Origin: CAUZWH01 sp965224275
GTDB lineage: Bacteria > Pseudomonadota > Alphaproteobacteria > SHVV01
Length of the DNA: 64,000 nt
NCBI GenBank assembly: GCA_965224275.1
Contig: CBDCYR010000013.1
Span: forward strand, 62,001 to 126,000
Reading direction: 5' to 3'
A model generated the notes under the pieces. It saw only the letters and a list, made by a program, of their open reading frames with translations, made no database searches and was not told where the DNA came from. Within the stretch, counting starts at the first letter, position 1, and each line of letters opens with the position of its first letter. The position numbers and the translations under genes are program-made. Positions 42,257-50,466 of the stretch are shown piece by piece.

Positions 42257-43237
42257 GTGACGGCAGAAGCGAAAACAGACACAGCGCCAAACCGGGTTTG
42301 GGCGCGTTTCAAGCGCATGCAGCTCGGGCTGCCGCTCGTTATCATCAGTATGGGCGTGGTCACCGGATTGATCGAGCCGCGGTTTTGGTCGTTCGATAAC
42401 CTGTTCAACCTGAGCCGACAACTCGCGCCGCTGATGATTCTGGTGTCGGGTCAGGTGTTCGCGGTGATAAGCGGCGGCCTCGATCTTTCTGTCGCTTCGG
42501 TGCTTGCGTTCGCAGGCGTTGTCGGCGTGCTGGTCATACCGGATGTCGGAATCGGTGGCGGGCTGGCCTTGATGGTGGTGACGGGAGCTTTTGTCGGCCT
42601 GATCAACGGGTTGATCATTACCCGGTTCCGCGTTTCGCCGCTGATCGTGACCCTCGGAATGCTGTCGGTTGCCAAGGGATTGGCGCTCATTCTCACCGGT
42701 GGCATCCCGAATTATGACGTGCCCGAGGTGTTGGTCGACACCCTCGGCTATGGCGGCGTTTTCGGCGTTCCGGTGCCGGCGATTTTTGCCGTGGCGACGC
42801 TTCTGTTCGGCGCCTTCCTCCTCAAATACACGGTGTTCGGGCGCTACGTTTATGCGATCGGCTCAAATTCCACGGCGGCGTTCAACTCCGGCATCAACGT
42901 CAAGCTGCACACGACATTGGTCTATGTAATGTGCGGCGGCATGGCCGGGGTTGGCGCAATCGTGCTGACATCCTGGGTAAGTGCGGCGCAGCCGCTGGCG
43001 GCGGCTGGGCTGGAACTACAATCGCTTGCCGCGGTGGTGGTTGGCGGCGTGGCGTTGACCGGCGGCGCCGGAACCATGTTGCAAGCCTTCTACGGGGCCC
43101 TGATTCTGGGCATGCTGTCGAATGTACTCAACATGGCAGGCGTCTCGTCGTTTCTGCAGACCCTGACGATCGGACTCGTCATCGTAATCGCGGTGATCCT
43201 CGATCAGGTGCGGCGCGATCGGAGCTCCGGCATTTAG
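42257..43237 (+). CDS. CUT2-type ABC transporter permease (RbsC-like)
   Basis: A 326-residue inner-membrane permease with about eight to ten hydrophobic segments, for example LGLPLVIISMGVVTGLI, APLMILVSGQVFAVISGG and the C-terminal LTIGLVIVIAVILDQ. The GGLDLSVASVLAFAG stretch and the GGVALTGGAGTMLQAFYGALILG stretch are marks of the RbsC group. It starts at GTG 42257, 12 bases after the ATPase gene. No second permease gene is present, so a homodimer is expected. Confidence 0.9.
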   Translation: MTAEAKTDTAPNRVWARFKRMQLGLPLVIISMGVVTGLIEPRFWSFDNLFNLSRQLAPLMILVSGQVFAVISGGLDLSVASVLAFAGVVGVLVIPDVGIGGGLALMVVTGAFVGLINGLIITRFRVSPLIVTLGMLSVAKGLALILTGGIPNYDVPEVLVDTLGYGGVFGVPVPAIFAVATLLFGAFLLKYTVFGRYVYAIGSNSTAAFNSGINVKLHTTLVYVMCGGMAGVGAIVLTSWVSAAQPLAAAGLELQSLAAVVVGGVALTGGAGTMLQAFYGALILGMLSNVLNMAGVSSFLQTLTIGLVIVIAVILDQVRRDRSSGI

Positions 43238-43368
43238 TGCTGTCCACGGATCGGGAAGGTGAGGGTCGCCAATTTGCTTGACGCCCACCTTTGCACCATG
43301 TTTTTAGAGGGTACAAATCAACCAACATTGACGGCATTTTTCGCGCCAACGAGTGCAGTGAACGGGTA

Positions 43369-44346
43369 ATGGATAAAGAAAAACTCAGCGTGCGCGTCGC
43401 CAGGATCACGCGTGAGGCTGCGGACATCAATTCGTACGAGTTCGTTGATCGGGATGGCGGCCAACTGCCGCGGTTTACCGCCGGTGCACATGTCGATGTT
43501 TGGGTACCAAACGGCGAACTCCGGCAGTTTTCGCTCGCCAACAATCCCATTGAACGCCATCGCTATGTCGTTGCGGTTCTTCGTGAGCGTCAAGGCCGCG
43601 GCGGGTCTTTGAGCTTTCATGACGGTATCAGCGAAGGCGATGTCATCACGATTAGCGCGCCGCGCAACAATTTTCCGCTTAACGAAACCGCCGAGCGCCA
43701 TGTGTTGATCGCCGGCGGTATTGGTATCACGCCGATGCTGGCCATGGTTCGCCGACTGCAGGACATCAGCGCTAACTACAGGCTCTACTACTGTTCACGG
43801 TTTCCTGAGAATACGGCTTTCCTGGAAGAGCTAAAGAGCGAACCGTTCGGTGAGCATGTCGAGTTTATTTTCGATGAAGGCAACCCTCAGGAAAAAGGGC
43901 TCGATCTCAAAACACTGCTGTCAACATATGAACCGGCAACCGATCTCTATTGCTGCGGGCCCGGCCCGTTGATGAATGCCGTGCGAGATGCTGCAGCGGC
44001 CGCCTATCCGGAGGAAGCCGTCCATTTCGAGTTCTTCTCGACCGAAGGGCTCGATATCGACCACGGCGAATCCGCTGATTTCCAGGTCGAGGTCTCGGGC
44101 ACGGGGCAGGTGCTCGACATACCGGCCGATAAGTCGATCCTCGACGTTTTGCGCGGCGCCGGATTCGATCTCGATTCAAGCTGCGAGGAAGGTATTTGCG
44201 GCACCTGCGCGACTCAGGTGATCGAAGGCGAGGTCGATCATCGTGACCTTTTCTTGACCGAGAAGGCCAAGAAAGAGGGCAAATGGATGATGATTTGTAT
44301 CTCCCGTGCCAAAGGCGGCAAGCTGGTCCTCGACGTTCCCGAATAG
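43369..44346 (+). CDS. Oxygenase/dehalogenase reductase with FMN, NAD and plant-type [2Fe-2S] domains (VanB/phthalate-dioxygenase-reductase type)
   Basis: A 325-residue flavoprotein reductase. The flavin motif RQFSL lies at 52-56, the nucleotide-binding GGIGITPML at 116-124, and the C-terminal ferredoxin cluster ligands are C272, C277, C280 and C310. It takes electrons from NAD(P)H and passes them to an oxygenase. The Rieske oxygenase at 36132 is an obvious partner. The same three-domain module is fused to the C-terminus of catabolic reductive dehalogenases, and a dehalogenase-like gene lies 1.2 kb downstream. ATG 43369 is chosen from similarity; the ribosome-binding site is weak. Confidence 0.9.
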   Translation: MDKEKLSVRVARITREAADINSYEFVDRDGGQLPRFTAGAHVDVWVPNGELRQFSLANNPIERHRYVVAVLRERQGRGGSLSFHDGISEGDVITISAPRNNFPLNETAERHVLIAGGIGITPMLAMVRRLQDISANYRLYYCSRFPENTAFLEELKSEPFGEHVEFIFDEGNPQEKGLDLKTLLSTYEPATDLYCCGPGPLMNAVRDAAAAAYPEEAVHFEFFSTEGLDIDHGESADFQVEVSGTGQVLDIPADKSILDVLRGAGFDLDSSCEEGICGTCATQVIEGEVDHRDLFLTEKAKKEGKWMMICISRAKGGKLVLDVPE

Positions 44347-44472
44347 TCGCTGGGTCGCAGCAATTCTCCGAGTCGCGCGGGTCCGCGGTTTTCACGGGCC
44401 TTCGAACCAACTAATCTAACAGGACTTGCGAGGGTTAACGCTCGCGTTTGTCGCGATCAGGGAGATTGACAA

Positions 44473-45447
44473 ATGCAGAAACTAATAACGTTTGTCGGGT
44501 TGATTGCCGTGACCGTTATGGTTGGTCTCGGCTCCGTCGCTGCCGAAACCACGCTCAAAGCGGTCTCTTTTATTCCCAGTCGGGTGCCCATCATGTAGGG
44601 CACGACCGCTTGGACGAAAGAGGTGAATGCGGCGCTCAAAGGTGAACTCAAGATCAATTATGTCGGTGGGCCGGAAATCATTGCGCGCTTCGAACAGCAC
44701 GAAGCGCTGAAAAATGGCGTGCTCGATATCGGGTTTGTGGTTGGCTCTGACATCCAAGATGTCATCCCGGAAGCGCAGGGACAGGTGTTGTCTAAGCTCC
44801 ATCCCTCCAAGGAGCGCGAGAGTGGGTTTTACGAATACATGGACAAGCTCTACCAGGAGCGGATGAATATCAAAGTGATCGGCCGCATGGCGATGTCGCC
44901 GTTCTATCTTTGGCTTCGTAACAAACCCGACTCGCTGGCCGACCTCAAGGGTGTGAAGATGCGCACGGCGGGCCTGTACGATCGGTTGATGCAGAACTTC
45001 GGTATGATTCCGGTGACGATGAACTCACCGGAACTCTTTACCGCACTCGAACGCGGGGTCGTTGAGGGGTTCGGATGGCCGAATTCCGGTCTCATCAGGT
45101 TGGGTTGGGCCAAGCATGTGAAATACGCGATCGATCTGCCGTTCTTTGAATGGAGCAACGTCATCGCGGCCATGAACCTCGATCGCTGGAACAGCTTGAG
45201 CCCAGCGGTGCAAAAAACGATCATGGATGTGACCATTGCCTTCGAGCCGAAGATGGTGTCACGCCAGCGTGAGATGAATGCGGTCGAGAAAATCAAGGTT
45301 AAGGAAGCTGGGATCGAGTTCTTCAAGTTCTCGGCAGCTGAGAACAAGACCTACCTCGATGCCGCCTACAATCTCGAATGGGCAGCTCTCGAAAAACGCA
45401 TTGGTGCTGCGGGAGTCGCTCAGTTGAGAAAGGTCAGCGGCAACTAA
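44473..45447 (+). pseudogene. TRAP transporter periplasmic binding protein (DctP family) with in-frame amber stop
   Basis: The frame from ATG 44473 starts with a signal peptide (MQKLITFVGLIAVTVMVGLGSVAA), then ETTLKAVSFIPSRVPIM. At codon 42 it meets TAG (44596-44598) and continues without a shift as GTTAWTKEVNAALKG through a normal DctP body (KMRTAGLYDRLM, PELFTALERGVVEG, MNLDRW) to 45447. A single C-to-T change from CAG (Gln) explains the stop. No TRAP membrane subunits are adjacent. It is most simply a young pseudogene or a base error; readthrough is possible but unsupported. GGGAGA precedes the ATG. Confidence 0.85.
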
Positions 45448-45469
45448 TCGGAGCCAACCGCTTTCTTCG

Positions 45470-45504
45470 CCCGACCCTGCTCGCGATGATCGAGCGAGGT
45501 CGGG
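45470..45504 (+). terminator. Imperfect hairpin after TRAP binding-protein gene
   Basis: CCCGACC pairs with GGTCGGG, extended by GCTCG and CGAGC around a 7-base loop. It lies 23 bases after the stop. A T-rich but broken stretch follows, so termination may be partial. Confidence 0.5.
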
Positions 45505-45532
45505 TGGTGATCGTTTGATTTGGTCCTAATCA

Positions 45533-46780
45533 ATGACCGAGACTCGCTCTTCCGCTGAGACACCCTCGGGGTGGCCGGCCAATGAGCCGCCGGAGGACGC
45601 TGGTGATTGGGCCCGGTTCGCCGCCAGCGACCGTGAGGCCGGCTTCGAGATCAGCAAAAACTTCCGTCGCTTCAACCAGCGCAACGATATCTTCAATCGT
45701 GCCTGGTGGGACGAGGGAGTCAGGAGCGACGACGTCGTCGCGTTCTATCAATTCCACCAGAAACCTCTGGCACGGCGTGGTGACGGCTTTCGGCAATGGG
45801 ACTTCGCGTTGCTGAACGCAGCCTGGTCGGTGGCACGAACCTACGCCGTACGCGGGTTGAAACGTGGCGCGCGGGAGGGGTTTACCGACCCATTCGAGAC
45901 GTTCATTCCGCAAGCGCCAATTACGGCTGAGCCGGTGTCGGTGGAAGATGCAACCGCCCGGATCAAACAGGTCGCGAAATTCCTGGGCGCCGATCTGGTT
46001 GGAATTACCGAATATGACGAACGCTGGGTTTATACCGACAGCGTCGACGTCAGTCGCGAAGACCGTGAAGAAAAACCCAACGACATTCCCGATGGCCTGA
46101 CCAGCGTTATTGTGCTCGGCCACGAAATGGATCATGGGTTGGTGAAGTCGTACCCCTCGGCCCTCGCCGCTGCGGCCACCGGCCGGGAGTACTCACGCGA
46201 GGCCGCGATCGTGAGTTCGCTGGCGAGCTTTATTCATGGATTGGGCTACCAAGCCGTGGGGTCGTCGAACGATACCGCGCTCACCATTCCCTACGCGATC
46301 AAGGCGGGAATGGGTGAATACGGCCGCAATCAATTGGTGATTACCGAGGAATTTGGCCCGCGTGTTTGGTTCTCAAAAGTCTTTACCGATTTGCCGCTGC
46401 TCTACGACAAACCGAAACGCTTTGGCGTTCATGAGTTCTGCAGCATCTGCAACAAATGCGCGGATGCCTGTCCGCCCAAGGCGCTGCCCAAGGGGCCACC
46501 AGAGGAAGGTGGGCCCAACCGTTCGTCGATCCAGGGCGTAAAGAAATGGACGTCCAACGCCGAGAAGTGTTTTGGCTACTGGACTAAAATGCGCGCCGAC
46601 TGCGCGATCTGTATGCGGGTGTGCCCCTACAATAAGGACTTTAGAAAGTGGTCGGCGCGGCAGTTTCGGCGCTTGATGGGGACCGGCTTGCGGCGTTTGA
46701 TGCTCAAGCTCGACGATGGGCTTGGCTTCGGCAAACGCCGGACGCCAAACGCATGGTGGCAATTGCGCGGCGGCGGATAG
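45533..46780 (+). CDS. Reductive-dehalogenase-like protein (RdhA family), cytoplasmic type
   Basis: A 415-residue RdhA-family protein. The conserved core AGMGEYGRNQLVITEEFGPRVW...KVFTDLPL lies at about 258-289. It is followed by two [4Fe-4S] sets: C303-x2-C306-x2-C309-x3-C313-P and C346-x10-C357-x2-C360-x3-C364-P. These enzymes use a corrinoid cofactor to remove halogen. There is no twin-arginine signal, so it would be cytoplasmic like the catabolic, non-respiratory type, but it lacks the fused reductase of NpRdhA/BhbA. A separate reductase of that kind is encoded 1.2 kb upstream. No membrane anchor RdhB is present. Dehalogenation of a specific compound is inference. Confidence 0.85.
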   Translation: MTETRSSAETPSGWPANEPPEDAGDWARFAASDREAGFEISKNFRRFNQRNDIFNRAWWDEGVRSDDVVAFYQFHQKPLARRGDGFRQWDFALLNAAWSVARTYAVRGLKRGAREGFTDPFETFIPQAPITAEPVSVEDATARIKQVAKFLGADLVGITEYDERWVYTDSVDVSREDREEKPNDIPDGLTSVIVLGHEMDHGLVKSYPSALAAAATGREYSREAAIVSSLASFIHGLGYQAVGSSNDTALTIPYAIKAGMGEYGRNQLVITEEFGPRVWFSKVFTDLPLLYDKPKRFGVHEFCSICNKCADACPPKALPKGPPEEGGPNRSSIQGVKKWTSNAEKCFGYWTKMRADCAICMRVCPYNKDFRKWSARQFRRLMGTGLRRLMLKLDDGLGFGKRRTPNAWWQLRGGG

Positions 46781-46803
46781 CGGCCAAACGCGTCACAATA
46801 AGT

Positions 46804-46832
46804 GCGCCGGGCACCTTGTTGGGGCCCGGCGC
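46804..46832. terminator. Hairpin between convergent genes (candidate bidirectional terminator)
   Basis: A perfect 9-bp stem, GCGCCGGGC and GCCCGGCGC, with an 11-base loop lies between the dehalogenase-like gene and the oppositely oriented RidA gene. T-runs on either side are poor. Confidence 0.5.
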
Positions 46833-46866
46833 TCCTACGAAACTAGGTTTTTTGGAGGGTGCCGCT

Positions 46867-47304
46867 CTACTTGGTCGGGATGACCGACGTGGCGTCGATT
46901 TCCAGCAGCATGTCCTTGTGGGCAAGTGAAGGAATTTCGACCAACGTGCGCGGCGGCATGTTGTCGTGGCCCCAGATCTCCCAGGTGATCTCGTTGAGGA
47001 CATCCTGATCGCGGAACACATCGACGAGATAATGAGTGAGTTTCACGACATGACTGAGATCGCCACCGCCTGCCTTCATGATGAGTTCGATGTTCTTGAA
47101 GGTTTTCCAGCACTGGTCGCGGAAATCACCCTCGTACCACTTGGCCTCTTCGACCGGGTCGTGGGGGTGTTTGTGGTAGATCGGCAGCGGGCCCATGCCC
47201 GACAGGAACATTAATTTGCCACCTTCAATTAGAAAGCCCGGCACGAAGGGCATGTTGTGCTCTGTCGTGGGCGTTCCCGGATGGACGTGACTAAAATCGG
47301 CCAT
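46867..47304 (-). CDS. RidA/YjgF/YER057c family protein (reactive enamine/imine deaminase-like)
   Basis: A 145-residue RidA-family protein. The conserved arginine that binds the substrate carboxylate is R119 (MPPRTLVEI), with E123 after it, and the GGGDLSHVVKLTHYLVD helix-strand segment is typical. RidA proteins hydrolyse 2-aminoacrylate and related enamines, and relatives act in aminoacrylate or pyrimidine and heterocycle breakdown. It is divergent from the IclR regulator that stands before a hydantoinase/Mo-hydroxylase operon, so a role in handling an imine or enamine product of that pathway is plausible. Confidence 0.87.
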   Translation of the reverse strand: MADFSHVHPGTPTTEHNMPFVPGFLIEGGKLMFLSGMGPLPIYHKHPHDPVEEAKWYEGDFRDQCWKTFKNIELIMKAGGGDLSHVVKLTHYLVDVFRDQDVLNEITWEIWGHDNMPPRTLVEIPSLAHKDMLLEIDATSVIPTK

Positions 47305-47519
47305 GTATTCCTCCCCATTGGAATTCGTCGTTAATCTGTCGCGCGGTTTGATCTACCCGGCGACAGTGCGGGCGGGGTCACAACATCCACCCAGCAAAAT
47401 GATGGTGTTTATTAGCGGGCTTTGGCGATGCGTGCCAGTGTTTTGAGACATCGCGTTGGTGGCACTTGATCTTGCCGGTGCAGGTGCCGATGATTGCAGC
47501 TGACTTCGGGTAGCTGTGA

Positions 47520-48341
47520 ATGAACGATATCAAACAACCTGCCGCGTTCGCGGCGCAGAATGGCATCGAGGAGCGGGGTGCGCCGGCCCTCAAGGGTGTG
47601 CGACGTGCGCTCGAGGTGCTCGAACATCTGGCAATCCACCAGGGCCGCGCGACCGACGTTGCCGAAGCGCTCGGGGTGTCGTGGACGACGCTGCACCGAA
47701 CGCTCAGCCAGCTCGAACAGGACGGTTTTCTGGCCCGTGATCGCGATACCAACCGCTATGGCATTGGCCCGCGGATGTGGTTTATCGGCACCTCGTATCT
47801 CGCCAACCATCCGGTCGTCGAAGTCGCGCAGCCCTATCTCGAGACCGGGGTTGAAGGCATCGATTTCACCGTCCAGTTGGTCGAACGCTCGGGCCGTCTC
47901 TCGGTCGTGTTGTATTCCCGACACGCCACTGGTGAGGTCATCACCAAAGCGACCTATGGCTATCACTTTCCGCTTCATTGCGGGTCCAAAGGGCACGTTC
48001 TGCTGGCTCACGCCGAGCCCGCTTTCATCGAGGAATACTTGGCGGGCGATCTCGAAAAGCTCACGCCGGACACGGAGATCGACCCCGTTGCCGTGCGCGA
48101 GATCCTGGCCGAGGTTCGCGAACTCGGCTACGGCCGGACGGTTGGCGACGTGCAAAGATTTACGGCCTCACTGGCGGCGCCGGTTTTCGACCGCCACGAT
48201 CGGGTCGTTGCGTCCGTATGTTTTATTTGCGTGCGTTCGGTGTTTCGCGACGAAATGCGCGAGGCGCTGCTACGGGAGGAATTGCTGCGAACCTCCAACT
48301 CGATTTCATTCGGATTGGGTTGGCGTCCAGGGACAACGTGA
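47520..48341 (+). CDS. IclR-family transcriptional regulator
   Basis: A 273-residue regulator. The winged helix-turn-helix occupies about 22-85 (ALKGVRRALEVLEHL, ATDVAEALGVSWTTLHRTLSQLEQDGFL) and the IclR effector domain follows, with the characteristic LHCGSKGHVLLAHAEP near 150. IclR proteins bind small aromatic or acid effectors. It stands directly upstream of, and in line with, hyuA; a promoter and a short dyad overlap its 3' end. It very likely controls the hyuAB/Mo-hydroxylase operon and perhaps the divergent ridA. Confidence 0.9.
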   Translation: MNDIKQPAAFAAQNGIEERGAPALKGVRRALEVLEHLAIHQGRATDVAEALGVSWTTLHRTLSQLEQDGFLARDRDTNRYGIGPRMWFIGTSYLANHPVVEVAQPYLETGVEGIDFTVQLVERSGRLSVVLYSRHATGEVITKATYGYHFPLHCGSKGHVLLAHAEPAFIEEYLAGDLEKLTPDTEIDPVAVREILAEVRELGYGRTVGDVQRFTASLAAPVFDRHDRVVASVCFICVRSVFRDEMREALLREELLRTSNSISFGLGWRPGTT

Positions 48342-48342
48342 A

Positions 48343-48386
48343 TTGACGCAGACTCTAAAACGAATACAATATCCGCATACAGGATA
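48343..48386 (+). promoter_or_regulatory. Promoter and candidate IclR operator before hyuA
   Basis: TTGACG (48343-48348) and TACAAT (48365-48370) are separated by 16 bases, a sigma-70-like pair. TATCC and GGATA (48370-48374 and 48382-48386) form an inverted repeat with a 7-base centre over the expected transcription start, a natural site for the IclR protein encoded just upstream. Confidence 0.45.
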
Positions 48387-48414
48387 AACTAGATTCTTTG
48401 GGGGCGAGAAGTCG

Positions 48415-50466
48415 ATGAGTTTACGCATTGCCATCGACACCGGCGGGACGTTTACCGACGTCATCGCAATCGACGAAACGACGGGCGATCAATTCGCCAT
48501 CAAAACGCCAAGCACGCCTGACGATCCGAGCCGCGGACTGCTCAACGGGATCACTGAGGTGACGGAAGTCGCCGGCGGCGATGTCGGTTCGTTGAGCCAG
48601 GTGCTGCATGGGACGACCACAGCGACCAATGCCGTCTTAGAGCATCGTTTCGAAGGTCTCGGCCTGCTGATGAGCAAGGGTTTCCGTCATGTGATCGAGA
48701 TCGCGCGCCAGTCGGTGCCCGATGGTTACGGAAACTCGTTCTTCTGGGTTAAGCCACCCCGTCTGGTGCCGCTTCATCTTGTGCGTGAGATCGATGAGCG
48801 CCTTAAATTTGACGGTACCGTGCTGACTCCACTCGACGAACACAGCGTCATTGACGCGGTCGAGGATCTGGTCGATTTCGGGGTAACCCGGCTCGCGGTG
48901 TGCCTGCTTCACTCCTACGCCAACCCGGCGCACGAACAGCGGGTTGGTGAAATCATCGCCGAACGGTTCCCCGACATTTTCGTCTCGTTGTCGTCGGTGG
49001 TGCTGCCGGAATACCGCGAATATGAGCGCGCGATGACGACGCTAATCGACGTCATGGTGAAGCCTTACTGCAAGACCTATCTCAATCGGGCGCGCGACCA
49101 GATCAAGGAACGTACCGGCGAGAAGCCGTTTCTGATTATGCAGTCGAACGGCGGCATCGTTTCCAGCGACGCCGCCGGCGAAAGACCGGTGACGATGCTC
49201 CTGTCGGGACCAGCCGGGGGTGTTCTCGGCGCGACGCACATGGCACGCCTCGCTGGGTTCGACAATATCCTGACGCTCGATGTTGGTGGCACCTCGACCG
49301 ATGTCTCGCTCGTGCGCGAACTGACGCCGCAATTGTCGACGCTCAACTATGTTGAAAACTATCCGGTCAAAACCCCGATGCTCGATGTGGTGGCGGTTGG
49401 TGCGGGGGGCGGCTCCCTGGCCTGGATCGATCCCTACGGGGCGCTCAAGGTCGGGCCGCAAAGCGCCGGCGCCGATCCCGGTCCGATCTGCTATGGCCGT
49501 GGTGGAACCGAACCGACGGTCACCGATGCCGGCGTGGTTCTCGGCCGGTTACCGAGCGAGTTCATCGGAGGTGGTCTGTCGCTCGAGATCAACCTCGCGC
49601 GCGACGCGTTCGAGGCACTGGGCCAGAGGCTCGATTTACCGGCCGAAGAAGCGGCCGCCGGCGTGCTTGAGATCGCGGCGTCAAATCAGGTTCAAGGAAT
49701 TCGTACGGTGACCACCACGCGCGGCTTGGATCCCGGCGACTATTCGATGTTCGCCTTTGGCGGCGCCGGTGGCTTGTTCGCCGCAGATGTTGCCGATTTT
49801 CTGGGTATCAGAACCGCAGTTTCGCCACCCAATCCCGGCAATCTCTCGGCCTTTGGGTTACACGTTTCCGACATCAAACGTGATTATGTTCGCACCTTCG
49901 TTCGTCAACAGTCGGTGGCGACGGTTGAGGATCTCGAGAGCCGTTGGAGCGACCTCGAACGCGTGGGCCTTGAAGAGATCGGGGCCGAAGGTGTAGCGGG
50001 CGATGATATCCTGTTGGAACGCAGTGCCGATGTTCGCTACGTCGGCGAGGGACATGAGGTTTTGGTGCCGATACCAATTGGCCTCACCGGCGACGCGGCG
50101 GTGTCCCACTTGTGGTCCGATTTCCATCGCGTGCATGAGGAAACCTTCGGATTCCACTACCAAGACCGCCAGGACGTCGAAATTGTCAGCTTGCGTATTC
50201 AGGCGGTCGGGCGCGTTCACCGGCCTAATGTGCGCGCCCATCAGAGTGCGACCGGCAAAGCGCAGGCAGAGGGGACGCGCGATGTATACTGGCGCGGTAA
50301 GGGCTGGATCGGGTGCCCGATCTATCGTCGCACAGACCTCGCCAGTGGGTTTACGATGACGGGTCCGGCGATCATCGAGGAATACGGATCGACGCTGGTC
50401 GTTCCGGACACGTGGGACCTTCGGGTCGACGACTATGGCAACCTCATTCTGGAGAAACAGGCATGA
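48415..50466 (+). CDS. hyuA: Hydantoinase/oxoprolinase family ATP-dependent amidase, subunit A (HyuA)
   Basis: A 683-residue subunit of the HyuA/5-oxoprolinase/acetone-carboxylase-beta group. The two actin-like phosphate-binding motifs are present: DTGGTFTD at 8-15 and GGTSTD at 291-296, with LSGPAGG near 263-269. It binds ATP and activates a cyclic amide or ketone for hydrolysis together with HyuB. The next gene overlaps it by 4 bases. Co-transcription with three molybdenum hydroxylase subunits suggests that the ring is first hydroxylated to a lactam or imide and then opened at the expense of ATP. Confidence 0.92.
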   Translation: MSLRIAIDTGGTFTDVIAIDETTGDQFAIKTPSTPDDPSRGLLNGITEVTEVAGGDVGSLSQVLHGTTTATNAVLEHRFEGLGLLMSKGFRHVIEIARQSVPDGYGNSFFWVKPPRLVPLHLVREIDERLKFDGTVLTPLDEHSVIDAVEDLVDFGVTRLAVCLLHSYANPAHEQRVGEIIAERFPDIFVSLSSVVLPEYREYERAMTTLIDVMVKPYCKTYLNRARDQIKERTGEKPFLIMQSNGGIVSSDAAGERPVTMLLSGPAGGVLGATHMARLAGFDNILTLDVGGTSTDVSLVRELTPQLSTLNYVENYPVKTPMLDVVAVGAGGGSLAWIDPYGALKVGPQSAGADPGPICYGRGGTEPTVTDAGVVLGRLPSEFIGGGLSLEINLARDAFEALGQRLDLPAEEAAAGVLEIAASNQVQGIRTVTTTRGLDPGDYSMFAFGGAGGLFAADVADFLGIRTAVSPPNPGNLSAFGLHVSDIKRDYVRTFVRQQSVATVEDLESRWSDLERVGLEEIGAEGVAGDDILLERSADVRYVGEGHEVLVPIPIGLTGDAAVSHLWSDFHRVHEETFGFHYQDRQDVEIVSLRIQAVGRVHRPNVRAHQSATGKAQAEGTRDVYWRGKGWIGCPIYRRTDLASGFTMTGPAIIEEYGSTLVVPDTWDLRVDDYGNLILEKQA

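Noticed and set aside
44596..44598. TAG as a pyrrolysine codon
   Set aside because: TRAP binding proteins are not known to use it and there are no pyl genes in the window; a point change from CAG is simpler.
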